Shown piece after piece: positions 10,740 through 22,091 of a DNA stretch of 64,000 bases. A model generated the notes under the pieces. It ran no database searches, was not told the DNA's origin, and worked only from the letters and a program-made list of their open reading frames with translations. The position numbers and the translations under genes were made by a program. The stretch's first letter is position 1, and the number at the start of each line of letters is the position of its first letter. This DNA is from Bathynomus jamesi (taxonomy: Eukaryota > Arthropoda > Malacostraca > Isopoda > Cirolanidae), in the NCBI GenBank assembly GCA_023014485.1, contig JAJOZX010002365.1:163501-227500 (forward strand), written 5' to 3'.

Positions 10740-11020
10740 ATCGTCTCTGCCACATGACTCGCGTACATATACAGTACAGCCACCTTTACGTCTTGCTGTT
10801 CTATCAGCTCTTAGTAAGTTGTAACCATCGATATGAATTTCTTTCTTACCTATGCAATATTCGCAGTTTTCACAGTTACTTTAGCGATCTTTAAGATGCG
10901 TTTCTGTGAGGCACGCGATGTCAGCCCTAGTTTCATCCATAAATCCTTTCGGGTATGAAACTTTGTCTGGGGAATGGTTCGGTTTTAGCCCTTGAATATT
11001 AACCAGGACAATATTTATGT
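10740..11020 (-). pseudogene. LINE APE-type endonuclease, N-terminal part
   Basis: The translation reads LVNIQGLKPNHSPDKVSYP, then DETRADIACLTETHLKD, and after a stop GYNLLRADRTARRKGGCTVYV. These match the first motifs of LINE APE endonucleases (N.QGL; D.....TETHL; R.DR....GG...YV), which nick target DNA to prime reverse transcription. The Glu of TETHL is the metal-binding residue expected there. An in-frame stop after HLKDR and loss of the C-terminal half (GDFN, SDH motifs) make it non-functional. Confidence 0.75.
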
Positions 11021-11155
11021 CCTTAGTTTTGCGTTGCCCTTTGCGCATTCCAAATTCATTATTCTTGTGTCGCGTGTTTTGTAGCCCTGCTGTATGGTCC
11101 TCCGAGAAAGATCAGTTTCCGCTTACTTTAGGAGCTTTGGTGTAGGAAATTTGGT

Positions 11156-11157
<2 letters not shown>

Positions 11158-11202
<45 letters not shown>
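11158..11202. repeat. (TA)n inside the LINE relic
   Basis: TA run separating the CCCH-finger part from the endonuclease part of the LINE, which suggests microsatellite growth after insertion. Confidence 0.95.
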
Positions 11203-11206
<4 letters not shown>

Positions 11207-11230
11207 TACATAGGTTTCTTTTCGTTTTTC

Positions 11231-11419
11231 TTATTGTCCTTTTGAGTTTGTTGGGAGGTGATGGTATAGGCATCTTCTTCCATATCTGCAGGTTCCATGT
11301 CTCGAGTAATTCTTGCAAATGGTGGGGTGATAGAATTTGCAACTGTCACCGAATTTACAGGGACCATTATTATTATTATTATTATTACTATAGAAATTCG
11401 CACATAGTGAGGTGCTCAT
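11231..11419 (-). pseudogene. CCCH zinc-finger segment of a LINE
   Basis: The minus strand encodes GPCKFGDSCKFYHP followed by CKNYSRHGTCRYGRRCLYHH, two CCCH zinc fingers of the C-x5-C-x3/4-C-x3-H class that probably bind the element RNA. Just upstream is a poly-Asn run from an (AAT)n tract. Such fingers lie ahead of the endonuclease in some invertebrate LINEs, and the endonuclease relic follows 3' here. No clear start codon can be chosen, because the frame upstream has stops. Confidence 0.65.
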
Positions 11420-13089
11420 ATATACACCGTCCTCCCTTATATCTTCAAATGCCTCTTACAGAGTATGTGCATACAGTTTCTGCCCCATTTTCAATCGGGG
11501 CTTCCGCTTTTCATGGTTGTTTTAGCTCCTTATTTAGAGATAACTTCAGTCTATTTTCGTGGTTGCCTTCTTGTTTTTTGCTCTTTAAAAAAACATTAAG
11601 AATAACATTTCTTTTGTATTTTGTCCCTCTTCTCTTTCTATGGCGATTCTTTTTGGCGGGCGTTCGCCCTTGGCACCTCTTTCCTAAAAAAAAAATTTTA
11701 AAAAATAATAAAAATAAAGAAAAGTAAAGAAAAATAAAAAAGTGTGTGTGTGTGTGTGTGTGTGTGTATCATATTGGTGGTTCTATTATGGTATGGAATT
11801 GCTTCAGTTCAGTTGAAGTGCGTGGGTGATCTCAAACAATCGATGGAAATACAAGACGCGCTACTACAGAATTCTGGTCCATCATCATGGGAAGGGAGTC
11901 ATCTACTAGCGAGACAATTACCAAAGACAATTACCCAAAACAAACTACATTCAGTAATCGAGGTTTTACTCGTAGAAGCAGGAGCAGATCGGGGTTGAAG
12001 GACTGAAATTTCCACCCCAAAGTCCCGATCCAAACGTTTTTAATAAACATTTGTGAAAAAATTTAAAAACTAGAAGTCCGTTAAGACGGGTTCACCGACC
12101 GACCAACACGTTATAGCATTACAATGAAGCTTTCAGAATACTCAAAAACAACAGGTCAATAAACTTACACAATGAAAAAAAGATCCTTAACGAATTTGCT
12201 TACATACAGAAAAGAGTATCTTCAGTTTTCGAAAAGAAGTGGCAAAGGCCTTAAATATAATTAATAATTGAAACGGTATACCTTTCCAATTTAAAGTATT
12301 TTTCGTAAAAGTTTATGACGATGTTAACAAAACCATTAAAATTTTCCGCGAGAGCTGACCTCGATCGACTCAATAATGAAACTATGAGCATTCAGGACCT
12401 CTGGCGTATTGTCTATGCTTCGAAATGGCAGAGGTGGTAGTACCCCGCAGGAAGGCTATACACGCTGCGGTTGATTCGATGCCTTCGAGATTCGGGCCAT
12501 CATCCGTGTTCGAGGTTACGCTGAATAAAGAACACGGATTCGTATTCTTAATTTATTCGTTACTGCGGCCCATATTCTTTAAGCTAAGTTAAATATTACT
12601 CGAAAACTCATTAATCTTCATTTTATATTCATAACTGTACGCGCACTCGGACTTACGATAAAAATGAACTAAGTGAATGTACTACGTAAACATACTGGCT
12701 AGAAGGCTCTTACGCTAAGTTTCTATATCTTAAACAACTTCTACAAACCTATTTCTATATTGCGCGAGTTTCTTTGTGTCCATAATCTATCGAAGTTCTA
12801 TTTATACCCTTTATGCTTCTACCGAAATAGAGCCATGTGGCAGGTGTTTTTGGATTGGCAATGGGAAGCACTTTCTCGAGAGAGGGCATTGGCATTAATA
12901 AATGCAACCATTATAATGACGTTAGAGCTATAATAATAATGACAACTTTAATATCTCTTCGTGATTTAGATGCATTTTTATGAGATGCAATTTTCCATTA
13001 ATCACTTCGGTGATAATGGCATTTGGAAAGGCAATAAATAATGATAATTACGTTTTCAAGCGCATGCATACGCGTATGTATGCGTGTAC

Positions 13090-13171
13090 GAGATATTTTA
13101 TGCAGGAAAATCAAAGCAGGAGTAGCGACATTTCGCTACTCCCGCTTTCATTTTCCTGCGTGAAATATCTC
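13090..13171. repeat. Short palindrome (hairpin of ~40 bp arms)
   Basis: GAGATATTTTATGCAGGAAA pairs with TTTCCTGCGTGAAATATCTC, and the inner arms GGAGTAGCG and CGCTACTCC meet at a tiny loop. Probably a small MITE; no target duplication is seen. Confidence 0.75.
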
Positions 13172-13198
13172 AACACTGAACCAAAAACAGATTTCGCC

Positions 13199-13231
<33 letters not shown>

Positions 13232-13292
13232 ATCAGGGGAACTGCGGCAAGAAATAAGATATCATACTTGCCGTCACAGAACGCAGTTTTGA

Positions 13293-13433
13293 GTGGCACG
13301 ACCCTATAACTGTGTACCTGGTAATCCTGAGACACGAGCCATTTACCCTGATGTAGGTCAAAAGACTAAACCGCGAGCGTATGAACATTTGTCACCGTAT
13401 CCACCTACACATCCAAGAGGGTGGTTGGACACT
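13293..13433 (+). CDS. Possible terminal part of a host exon (weak)
   Basis: An open frame rich in Pro reads ARPYNCVPGNPETRAIYP and ends HPRGWLDTLN directly before GTAAGTTG, a strong splice donor sequence. An in-frame TGA lies immediately upstream at 13290-13292, and no acceptor in the right place was found, so any exon would have to start at or after 13293. I do not recognise the protein. It may be chance. Confidence 0.2.
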
Positions 13434-14114
13434 TTAAACGTAAGTTGTAGGTCTTTACATACTCAAAACTACTCGGGGGTTTAAACCAACTCTTAAATTC
13501 CTTAAATCACTTCTTTGCTCTCGCTACATTCCACAAATAAATACACTTAAAAGATGCATTAAGTAACGCTACTTTTTATCTTATCCTCCAATGAGTGTCT
13601 GGGTACACGATATAAGTGTACGCATGGTGCGAAAGACTTCAAAAGCCATTATCCCACTTTCTCTCATCTCTTTCACTTCTTGTCACGCCTCTCTCTCTTC
13701 CCTATTCTGGATTTTATGGTTTTTATGCGAAACATTTACGCGATCATATTTTTAAGTGGTACCGTAGTTTACTTCTCTATTTTCAGTCATACCGACTACT
13801 CCTCCTCCTTCGTTTCCCAACTTCTTTTCTGGGTTAACCCGTAGTGGGTCTTCGGTCTTTGTTGTGGGCATTGCCCATTTTGAATGAATGAATAACTTCG
13901 TGAAAGAATTTTTGAAACTTTTTACAATTTCACAAATAATTGTGAAGTTCAAATTCAAAACTTTATTCAGCAAAGAATGAAAGTGTGAATGTTTTACAAT
14001 TTTTTAGATATTTCATACGATATTAATGTATTGACAGTACTCTCATCCGAGTATGCCGTTGGAAACATGGTGGCTTTTTAGGCAAAATTAATGGCATTTA
14101 GCTTTATCTATTAT

Positions 14115-14760
14115 ACAGGGTGTCCCAAAAGTCCCTATCTATTTTGTTGAAATAGGCTGAATTTCAAATAAATGTCACACTGACCTGAATACAGATGTAT
14201 TTCTATACAAATTACGAGTATTACACCATTAAAATCTTTTATTAGTAGTTTCCACATGTGCTCCATCTGTATCTGCAAATCTCAAAGCGGTCAGCTGCAT
14301 TGCGGAACACATTTCCGAGCATTTCAGGGGTTATTTTCTCAACTGCTTGCCTAATGCGATCTCGCAGATCTGGTAAATCTCGAATATTTCTGCGGTAGAC
14401 CTCTGATTTAATGAAACCCCAAGCAAAGAAATCCAATGGGGTCAAATCCGGAGATCGCGCTGCCCAGGGCCTATTTCCACCACGTCAAATCCAACGATTT
14501 GGAAAACGCTCGTTTTTAGGTATGTATGAACAATTCTGGCATAATGACATGGTGCCCCATCCTGCTGAAAGACTACATTGTCGAGAATGCCATCTTCAAG
14601 AAGTTGAGGTTCTAAAATTAATTAAAAATTTAAAAATAATTAAAATACAAATCTAATGCATGTATTTGTCTAGAAAGTTGCATGCAATCATGTCATTAAA
14701 ACATTCATTTGAAATTCAGCCTATTTCAACAAAATAGATAGGGACTTTTGGGACACCCTG
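14115..14760 (-). mobile_element. Internally deleted mariner element (646 bp)
   Basis: Termini CAGGGTGTCCCAAAAGTCCC and inverse complement, with ~55 bp near-perfect inverted repeats and TA on both sides. The interior keeps only the C-terminal third of a transposase on the minus strand. Confidence 0.88.
14242..14600 (-). pseudogene. Mariner-type transposase, C-terminal fragment
   Basis: On the minus strand, VVFQQDGAPCHYARIVHTYL (second catalytic Asp in QQDGAP) is followed, after a frame slip near 14490, by MTPLDFFAWGFIKSEVYRRN (third catalytic Asp in PLDFF) and FRNAADRFEICRYRW to a stop at 14242. Allowing for the slip, the two Asp are about 41 residues apart, so it is related to the DD41D copy at 8045-9606 but clearly diverged from it. 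The HTH domain and first catalytic Asp are deleted. Non-functional. Confidence 0.75.
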
Positions 14761-15797
14761 TACTATTAGACTACCTATTTTATTTTACCCTTAAGCTATA
14801 GGCTTTACTGGGCTCTCGTCTTCTACCAGCATTTTTTAGTTTTTATCGCGATCTGGTCGCGATTATTTGTTAAAATGAGATCAGTGTGTGGTGAAATGTC
14901 CCGTATGTCACTCGAAAGAGAAACTGCGCGCATTAAAATAAGGCCTATCCAGTTGCCACACGCCTAATATTCAGTAAGCCACGATTATTTTTTTTAATTT
15001 AAACATTCATAACTTTGGGACGAGATGTATAAATATACTGTACTTAAAATTCCAATTATGATCACCGAACAAACTTTGTCGAACGACTTCAGAACAGGTT
15101 TTAACTATTCACCCATTCTCCCTATATCGTAATATTCGAAACTTGGGAGAAAGACGATGTAACTCAAAGACAATTAAAATCAACTGCCGTTGTTTCGGGC
15201 TTTTTCACCCCCCCCCCATCTCCATTTTAAGCCAAAGTGCTCGGGGGTACGCCTTAACCCCAGTGCCTGGGTGTCTTGCCATTCATTGTCTTAAGTATTA
15301 GCGGCAATCTTTCAAGTTTTACTCACCCACCCACCCACCCCCACTCGTTAACCTCACTTTCATTCATTCATTCTTAAAGTATCCGCTACGAATAAGCTAA
15401 TTAGTGGCAAAATTCCAATTACTTCCAATAGGAATGTAGGCCTATAGCGTTGTTCTTTCTCCTATTAATAAAACCAATATTTGAAGGTAAACTTAAGAGT
15501 CTGTTTACGGTTCCTTAACTGTAAGGAGTATTAGGCATTATGTAGGATTTTTTTGAAGTCTAAGACTACTAAATAATAATAAGTTTACTAAAGTTCATTT
15601 AGAGATAGGTCTCGTTAAAATTAAAACGATGGCGAGAAAATTTTCCACAATTTTAAATAAATACAAATTAATGTAGCAACACACTGGTAAAAATCGGAAA
15701 GAAAAACTTAAGTCACCCAATAAAGCATTAAAGAAAACGAATTTTAATAGTACGCGGAAGAAAATTACGATTTAAGCTGTAACATCTGTATAATATA
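14761..15797. other. Non-coding stretch
   Basis: A C-run (15211-15220) and (CCCA)n near 15330 are the only structured parts seen. No gene is recognised. Confidence 0.5.
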
Positions 15798-17025
15798 CTG
15801 GTCAAAAAAAGAAACGCAATTTTTGAGATTTATTAATAAACATGAGGACTCAGTATATAGTAAATGATTCTTTAACATAACAAACAGTCAATAACGCGTA
15901 TGGCCACCCCTAGCCACAATGCAGGCTTGGAGTCTGGCCCTCATCGACCTCAACAGTCTCTGCAGGAAAGCAACAGGGATGGCCCTCCACTCTTCAATAA
16001 TTGCATTGGTCAGTTCCCTGATGTTCTGCGGCTGATGCTGACGTCTGCGAACTCGCCGTTCAAGTTCATCCCATGCGTGCTCTATCGGTGACATGTCTGG
16101 GCTGAAGGCTGGCCATGGTAAGGTCTGCACCTGTTGTCCCTGCAGGTACGCCTGCACTATCCTGGCTGCATGAGGTCTGGCATTGTCCTGTTGCAGGAGC
16201 ACCAATTCTGGATGTTGCCTCATGAATGGAAGAACATGTGGGTGAAGAATCTCATCCCTGTAGCGCTGGGCAGTCAGAGCTGATAGGCCCACGATAGGTC
16301 ACGGTGCTGATAGGCCCACGATAGGTCACGGTGCTGATAGGCCCATTGCAGGCGTCGTTGCCTTCTTGCATCAGTGAGAAAAGGACCTCTGTAAGGCCTG
16401 CGGGATCGGAGTCCTGCATTACGGAGTCGGTTTCTGACGGTCTGGTCACTAATTCTGTTGTTGTGGATACCAGGTGTCTCTCTGGCTGTCTGACGAGCAT
16501 TCCGCTGCCGATGACGCAGGTGCTGCAGTACAATGTGGCGATCCTGGCGTTGGGTCGTCACACGAGGTCGCCCACGTCTTGGCAGGTCCTGAACACTTCC
16601 TGTGGCATTGTACCGTCTAACAAGCCTAGAGATTGTGCTGGGATGCACATGCATTCGTTGTGCAACTTGGACAGCAGACATGCCTGCATCCAACATGCCC
16701 AAGGCACGACCTCTGTTGACCTCTGAGAGTCGTGGCATGCCTCAATCGCGGGAAAAAGTTTGGTTTTCTCAACGGGCAGTGTGTATTCTGTGAAGTCAAA
16801 GAAAAAATGCATGCCTTCATAAAGAATACATTCAATTTAATCTCTGTTTATTGTTTGTAACAAAATGACGTCTTAGCCGGGATTAGTCAGGTTTAAAAAC
16901 ATGCACTAAGTGGCTTTAAAAGATTTGAACAAACATTTAACCATAATCTTGAAACTGTGATAATACCACTAACAACTTAAATTTTACACCATATGCAAGC
17001 TAATTGCGTTTCTTTTTTTGACCAG
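15798..17025 (-). mobile_element. Tc1-like element (DD34E) with an internal deletion
   Basis: Ends CTGGTCAAAAAAAGAAACGC and inverse complement, bordered by TA at 15796-15797 and 17026-17027. Length 1228 bp against about 1.5-1.7 kb for complete relatives. The transposase, on the minus strand, has lost its first catalytic segment where a 27-bp tandem repeat now sits (16283-16345). Confidence 0.9.
15888..16738 (-). pseudogene. Tc1-like DD34E transposase, catalytic core deleted
   Basis: Starts MPRLSEVNRGRALGMLDAGM (16738) with a paired-type HTH (VAQRMHVHPSTISRLVRRYN), then GRPRVTT and a second HTH region. At DARRQRRLQWAYQH the protein enters a triplicated unit HRDLSWAYQ and reaches a stop. After a shift the C-terminal part resumes: LTAQRYRDEILHPHVLPFMR, LLQQDNARPHAA (second Asp), PDMSPIEHAWDEL (Glu, 34 residues on) and ARGGHTRY. 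The FSDES-type first Asp is missing, so it cannot catalyse transposition. It could still be mobilised in trans through its intact TIRs. Confidence 0.88.
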
Positions 17026-17611
17026 TATATAAAAAAGTTAATTTACAATCTTTTAATATATCACATTATATTATAATTCTCTTAAAAGTCAATTTCAGCG
17101 ACACACCATCGTTTGTAGATCTCTCTCTCGCTCTCTCTCAAAATCATTTAAAGGAAAACATGTTTCATCACCGTTCATAAATGCAGGTGCATATTAATTT
17201 CTCTAAAAACATTCGAGGGATACACGTTTTTCAATATTTTATCGAATCTTGTTTTTTAATGCCTTAACACGCAATGGTGCAAATAATTAGTTTCAAATAA
17301 ATTATTTTTTCCATGTTAATAATGACGTAGCTGGTGTACGCGCAACCTACTGTTTAGGATCTCCCATTCGCGGTAAAGGGACAGGGAAACCCGTCAACAA
17401 CTTCTGACCTTGGGGACCTATGTGGCCGTGGGGTATAAAAGTGACCGGTTCACTCGCAAACAATTTGATTCCAACCTATCCTGAAGTGATAATAAGTATA
17501 GCTGAGCAAGGCAAAGTAATGGCTTCGTGTCTCTAAGATAAGCTCCCTTCCATCGATGTCTTTCAAGAGCTCAAAAGGTGAGCACTTAATAATAAATAAT
17601 ATCGATATCAG
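17026..17611. other. Non-coding stretch with TATA-like sequence
   Basis: (CT)n near 17120 and a promoter-like patch near 17434 (separate entry). A short ATG with possible donor AAAAG|GTGAGC lies near 17556-17585, but no convincing gene could be built before the LINE relic begins. Confidence 0.4.
17434..17441 (+). promoter_or_regulatory. Possible TATA box
   Basis: GGTATAAAAG in a GC-richer island (17390-17450). An initiator-like TTCACT lies only ~17 bases downstream, closer than usual. Without a clear coding exon this remains a weak call. Confidence 0.25.
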
Positions 17612-18410
17612 TTCCTGAAGTTGAGTCTAATTAAAGAGTTAAAGACTGGTTTTGCTTCAGGGGTAGATGACCTACCGAATGAGTACTTAAAATACGTCAA
17701 TGACGTGAGGCGTCTGCGTATCTCATTGCTTTTCTTAACCATATTTGCCATTATATCCCTGAAGAGTTTGAGGGTATACCTCTTGCCCCTTGTCAAAAAT
17801 AAGAGCGAGGACATTCTGTCCAGCAATAATTACAGGCTTATTGCTGTCACCTACTCCTCGAAACTACTATAGAGAAATTCTTATTACCTCGATTTAATGA
17901 TTACTTATGAACATCTAATCAGTCTGGTTTTAAAAGGTTTCACTCAACTGATTCGTGTATCTACTTACTGTACGAGTATCTATGTATCGGAGAAAATTAT
18001 ATTTAAATACATTGACAGTAATTCAACTATTTATAGCCATTTCCTAGATATAACCAAGCATATAATAGTGAACCACAATATTTTACTTTAAAAAAACTAG
18101 GAAAGAAAAGTTCCCATGTACATATTAAATTTACTGAAATTTTGGTATACCCACCAATCTTTTATAGTTAGGTGGGGTAATGTACTATTCGAATGTTTTA
18201 GTTCCTCCTACAGGATGAGACAAAGCTCCTTGCTCTCTTTTGTTGTTTAATGTGTATACGTACTGACGGATCAACTGCTTCACTTAACGAGGCAATCGTT
18301 GAATGTTGTACAGGCAACACCAAGATAAATAACTTATTCTATGACGATGATATGGCGTTAATAAGCAAGTCCGTTAAAGATCTGGAGTGTCCGCTAAAGG
18401 TCTGCTATAC
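17612..18410 (+). pseudogene. LINE reverse transcriptase relic
   Basis: Ordered RT fragments lie in shifting frames. TGFASGVDDLPNEYLKYV corresponds to the N-terminal RT block, NYRLIAVTYSSKLL to the motif after it, YSHFLDITK to the catalytic A block (expected D...F/Y, here disturbed) and LFYDDDMALISKSVKDLE to the catalytic YADD-type C block. Many stops and slips separate them and the middle is compressed. This was a non-LTR retrotransposon polymerase; it is long dead. It abuts the hAT pseudogene at 18416 with no visible target duplication. Confidence 0.7.
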
Positions 18411-18415
18411 TGTCT

Positions 18416-20222
18416 GCTATTCGGGACATTATCCAAGAATCCATCTCTAGTGAAGCTGAGGAAGTTGGAATGTTCTCAGTCCAGATCGACACAACCCAGG
18501 ACATAACCTTTCGTGATCAGTGTGCAGTCATTATTAGATATGTCACAAATATCATACACGAGAGACTCGTTGCGGTTGTGAACTGTGAGGCCGCATCCAC
18601 TGGAGAGTACTTGGTTCAGTTGCTGACGTAAGTTATTCAGAAACTCAAACTGGACATCAGCAAATGTATCGGCAACGCTACAGATGGAGCCTCTAACATG
18701 CAGGGCCAGTACAAAGGTTTCTCTGCCCTACTTTCCACACACTCTCCCAACCAAATACACGTACGGTGTTATGCACACGTTCTGAACTTAGCGTTGGCTG
18801 ACACATCAGGAGTGGTTATAGTAAGTGCATCACTGTTCTCTTTACTGAATGACATCGCTGTGTTCATCCGAGTCCTACCAGAGGATGAATGTATAGGAAA
18901 GGAAGAACCACAACACTCGCCACCAACGCCTCTCTCCAATCGGAGAAACCCGCTGGTGGGCAAAGGATGCTGCGCTGAAGAAGGTTTTTGGATTCTTTGG
19001 TAACCCAAACAATGCTCTGTACACTGAAGTAATGCTTACACTAGCTGTAATACAAGGCCAGGCAAATATCAAGACCACCGTACGTGTCAAGGCAAGATTA
19101 TTCATTGAAGCACTACTCAAATACGAGACCATACTGACCGCTCAAATATTTCTTCGCATATTTGAGCACACGGTTCCGCTCTCCAAATACTTGCAGACGA
19201 GTGGCATGAACATTCTCTTTGCCCATAGAATGGTTGTTGGAACACAAGATAGTCTCAAAGGGATGGCAAGAGATTTCGACGCCATCAAGCAAGCTGGACA
19301 CACATTTGTTCAGTTGGCGAATGACAAACTGCAAGAACAAGAAAAGGAGACAGAGCTGGAAGTGGAGGCCACCCTGCCACAGAAAAGGCAAAGAAAAAAG
19401 AAAATCATGCCTGATGAGATGGCTCATGATGAGACGTTGACAGATGCAGAGAGGGCCTACAAAGTTGAAGTCCACAATCAAATAATGGACACAGTCACTG
19501 AGAGCCTCCATCGCCGTTTCCTCACCCATGGCACTCTTTATGTCGACTTAGCCCTTCTGGACCTCAGAAACTTCCGACACGTAAGGGCCGGTGCCAGTGG
19601 TTTACCCAAGTCAGCCCTTCAAGAGCTCAGCAAATGCTCGCTGAAGTTTGACAGCAGGGCAACAGTTGAGAACTTGCAGTGTGAACTGAAGAGTCTGGCT
19701 GCACAGTGGGAGAGGCTGAAAACATCAGCACTGGAGAAATACACCATCAGAATAGTCAGTGAGACACCCGAGGACGGACCTGAGGTTGATGGAAAGGAAG
19801 ACGAAGTGGAGATGAGGAATAAAAGGTGTTCCTCTTGTAAAGACTGCGCAGTATGTTGTTACCAGATAATCCGGAGGTACAACTTGTTGACAGATGCTTA
19901 CCACATCATAGGCCTTGGGTACAAGTTCCTGTTCACCCTGTCAATCACCCAAGTGGCCCGTGAGAGAAGTTTCTCAACCCTGACGTACATCAACAGTCGA
20001 CTCAGGAGCGCTCTCTCCCAGGAGCGCCAAGAGGCGTTTATGCTGATGGCAACTGAGAAGGACAGCTTAATGGCCCTGAGTACAGATGTGATAATAGACA
20101 GAGTTACAGAGAAGAGTGAGCTGCTGAGAAAACTGCCGACACATATTTTTCTCTTTTTAATGACAGTGTATGACTATGTCAATTTCTGGCGTCTCTATTT
20201 TGTTTTACTGTGTTGTCTATAA
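18416..20222 (+). pseudogene. Large hAT-type transposase pseudogene (ZMYM/DUF4371-like)
   Basis: From 18416 the frame reads AIRDIIQESISSEAEEVG and VQIDTTQDITFRDQC (first catalytic Asp), then NATDGASNMQGQYKGF (second Asp) after an in-frame TAA near 18629. A frameshift near 18870-18960 follows. A long open segment then begins at MLTLAVIQGQANIKTTVRVK (19032) and runs 396 residues through FLFTLSITQVARERSFSTL, the hAT C-terminal dimerisation motif, to a stop at 20222. At least one stop and one shift break the gene, and the N-terminal zinc finger is absent. Terminal inverted repeats were not found. The 3' half is surprisingly open for a relic. Confidence 0.8.
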
Positions 20223-20240
20223 TAGCAGCTCTACTATATT

Positions 20241-20289
<49 letters not shown>

Positions 20290-20615
20290 AATATAATAAA
20301 ATTAAATGTCCAATAATCGAGTTTGGGTGGCGGTATTTTCACTATTTTGTGGCCCTAAGGGTGGTGGTGGTGGTGGTGAAGGGGGAGGGCACACGCGCGC
20401 GTATTGTGTGAAAGTCCAGGGCCGCTTTTGAGTCCCAGTCCTTCCCTGGTGAATTATAAAAAAAGGGTTCTGGCAAAACCCTAAATTTGCTTTCCGATTC
20501 CCGCATAAATTACTACCCCGTCCAAGATGCTCAGCTTCGTAAATGTTTGCTAACCACAATGTCTCGATCTTCCCGGAGGTAACAAGACGCGTTCAATAGG
20601 CAATACTGTCTAATG
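20223..20615. other. Non-coding stretch with (GT)n and (GGT)n
   Basis: (GT)n at 20244-20288 and a GGT-rich patch near 20360. No gene recognised. Confidence 0.5.
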
Positions 20616-20797
20616 CAGTGGTTGTCAACCCATTTTGTATGATTATCCAAAACCAATTTTAACCCAACCCCATTACCCAAATCATTAGATGTTATTTTTT
20701 TATAACTTCTCGATTATCACAATATTATTTTTCATAATTTCTGGATCGCGCGTCATTAACCCAGTTGGGTAATTTACCAACCGGTTAAGAACCAATG
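20616..20797. mobile_element. hAT MITE 1
   Basis: Starts CAGTGGTTGTCAACCC and ends GGTTAAGAACCAATG, imperfect inverted ends of the CAGNGGTTC type. The flank GTCTAATG on the left matches GTCTATAATG on the right with a TA insertion, as expected for an altered 8-bp hAT target duplication. No coding sequence. Confidence 0.65.
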
Positions 20798-20807
20798 GTC
20801 TATAATG

Positions 20808-21009
20808 CACTGGTTCCCAACCGGTGGGCCATGGCGAATTTTCTGGGTGGTCATGGATGTTGATCATAGTATACTTATTAAAAATCAAATTAAAATTTAG
20901 TAATTTTAGTCATTTAATAAAATTATCGCTATATATTTATATTATTTTTCCATGAATTATTCGAATCAGGTGTACTGAGCCGTCGGCTCAAAGAGGTTGG
21001 GAACTACTG
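20808..21009. mobile_element. hAT MITE 2
   Basis: Starts CACTGGTTCCCAACCGG and ends GGTTGGGAACTACTG, inverted ends typical of hAT-derived MITEs. It begins right after the duplicated flank of MITE 1, so the two are back to back. A clean duplication of its own is not visible. Confidence 0.6.
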
Positions 21010-21606
21010 TACTGGTATAATACAAAGAATTTTAAAAAATCGGCCAACCCGATTGATTAATTATCCAAGCTATTCATCAGTCCTGCCATACGTCTTCTAA
21101 GCTATGGAATTCATGGTATGAAAATGTGTGTGTACCTCCGCCTAACTTCGACATTACTATTTTTCATTATAAATGCAAAAAAAACAACTTTTTCTACGTG
21201 AGTCACAATATGATAATAAAAACCCCACTCTAATAGAGAGAGTTTATTTCCACAACAGTTTCGATGCCCACTGGCATCCTCTTCGGGTGGATACAGAAAA
21301 ACGAATCATCATATTTTTCATTAATTTTATTTCCATCTTTAGTATTTGAATTTTCGTTGTATTCTATTGTCAGTTTGTATTATTAATATTTTGTCACGTG
21401 GACTAATGGTTTGCCGATAAACATTTTCATTAATGGCTCGTGCCGGCTTCAAATGCAATTTTACTCCTCTAATTTGGAGTTATACGAATAAAGCATTAAT
21501 ATCTTCCCAAATTAAGAGCGATTTTTTTTTATTTGTTTTGTTTAGGCCTACAACTTAAAATTTTTTATCGCCAATACGGCTGTGTTATCTTTTCGAGAAA
21601 AGTCTA
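21010..21606. other. Non-coding stretch with one ribozyme-like motif
   Basis: Apart from the hammerhead-like motif at 21249-21293 nothing is recognised. The sequence is AT-rich. Confidence 0.45.
21249..21293 (-). ncRNA. Hammerhead-like motif of a third family
   Basis: Minus strand: TCCAC, CCGAAGA (core with C for U), stem II GATGCC-AGTG-GGCATC (perfect 6 bp), GAAA, a short CTGTT segment and GTGGA, which pairs exactly with TCCAC to close stem I. The same layout, with different paired bases, is seen at 9702-9747 and 43704-43739. The core substitution and one unpaired base before stem II weaken it. Confidence 0.4.
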
Positions 21607-22023
21607 TTTAGTCCGTTAGCACAGACCCTGATTTTACTGGAACCCTGCACTGTTTGTTATAAAGCAAATTTTTACATATTTTGAAAGCTTATACCACCCC
21701 ATTCAAGAATCCATCGGGTGTACACCTGACCCCCGCTTGGCTTTTTCAATATGGCCGGCGAAACTGAAAAATCCCATATCCTGGTCAATACTTGATGGAT
21801 TTTGATGATCTTGGTGTCATTTCTATGGGTTTTTAGGATGATGAGTCGATCTGGAGGGGTTGCAGATACTTTGGGAGTCGTTTTGACCCACATTCGTCAA
21901 TACTCAAGGTCATTGGAGGTCAAACGCCCCCCGAAATAAGGAATATCCCATATCCCGGGCAGTCGTGGAGATATTTTGATCTTACTGTCGTTTTTATGGT
22001 TTTGGGCGAGACTGAGTAGTTCT
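21607..22023. repeat. Left long TIR with internal subrepeats
   Basis: Contains two degenerate units offset by about 165 bp, each with ATATCC..GGTC/GGCAGT and a ..GATCTT..GTC block. A frame of about 73 codons is open through the arm in both copies, probably by chance of base composition. Confidence 0.75.
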
Positions 22024-22091
22024 ATAGGGTTTAAAATGAAATCAGGGATTATTTTCCCCATGGTAAGGTGAATTCCCCGTGGTAAGGTAAG

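Larger units (their letters stand above)
10520..11700 (-). mobile_element. LINE 5' region (CCCH finger and APE endonuclease), truncated
   Basis: On the minus strand a CCCH-finger segment (11231-11419) is followed, after an inserted (TA)n tract, by an apurinic-type endonuclease region (10740-11020). No reverse transcriptase follows before the repeat boundary near 10520. The order and sequence match the LINE relics at 29060-31930 and 53780-54420, so this is a family in this genome, probably CR1/jockey-like. Confidence 0.7.
11701..14114. other. Non-coding stretch with (GT)n, small hairpin and one possible exon
   Basis: Holds (GT)n at 11741-11768, a short palindrome (13090-13171), (TA)n at 13211-13231 and a possible exon near 13293-13433. 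Otherwise no gene or repeat family is recognised. Confidence 0.45.
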
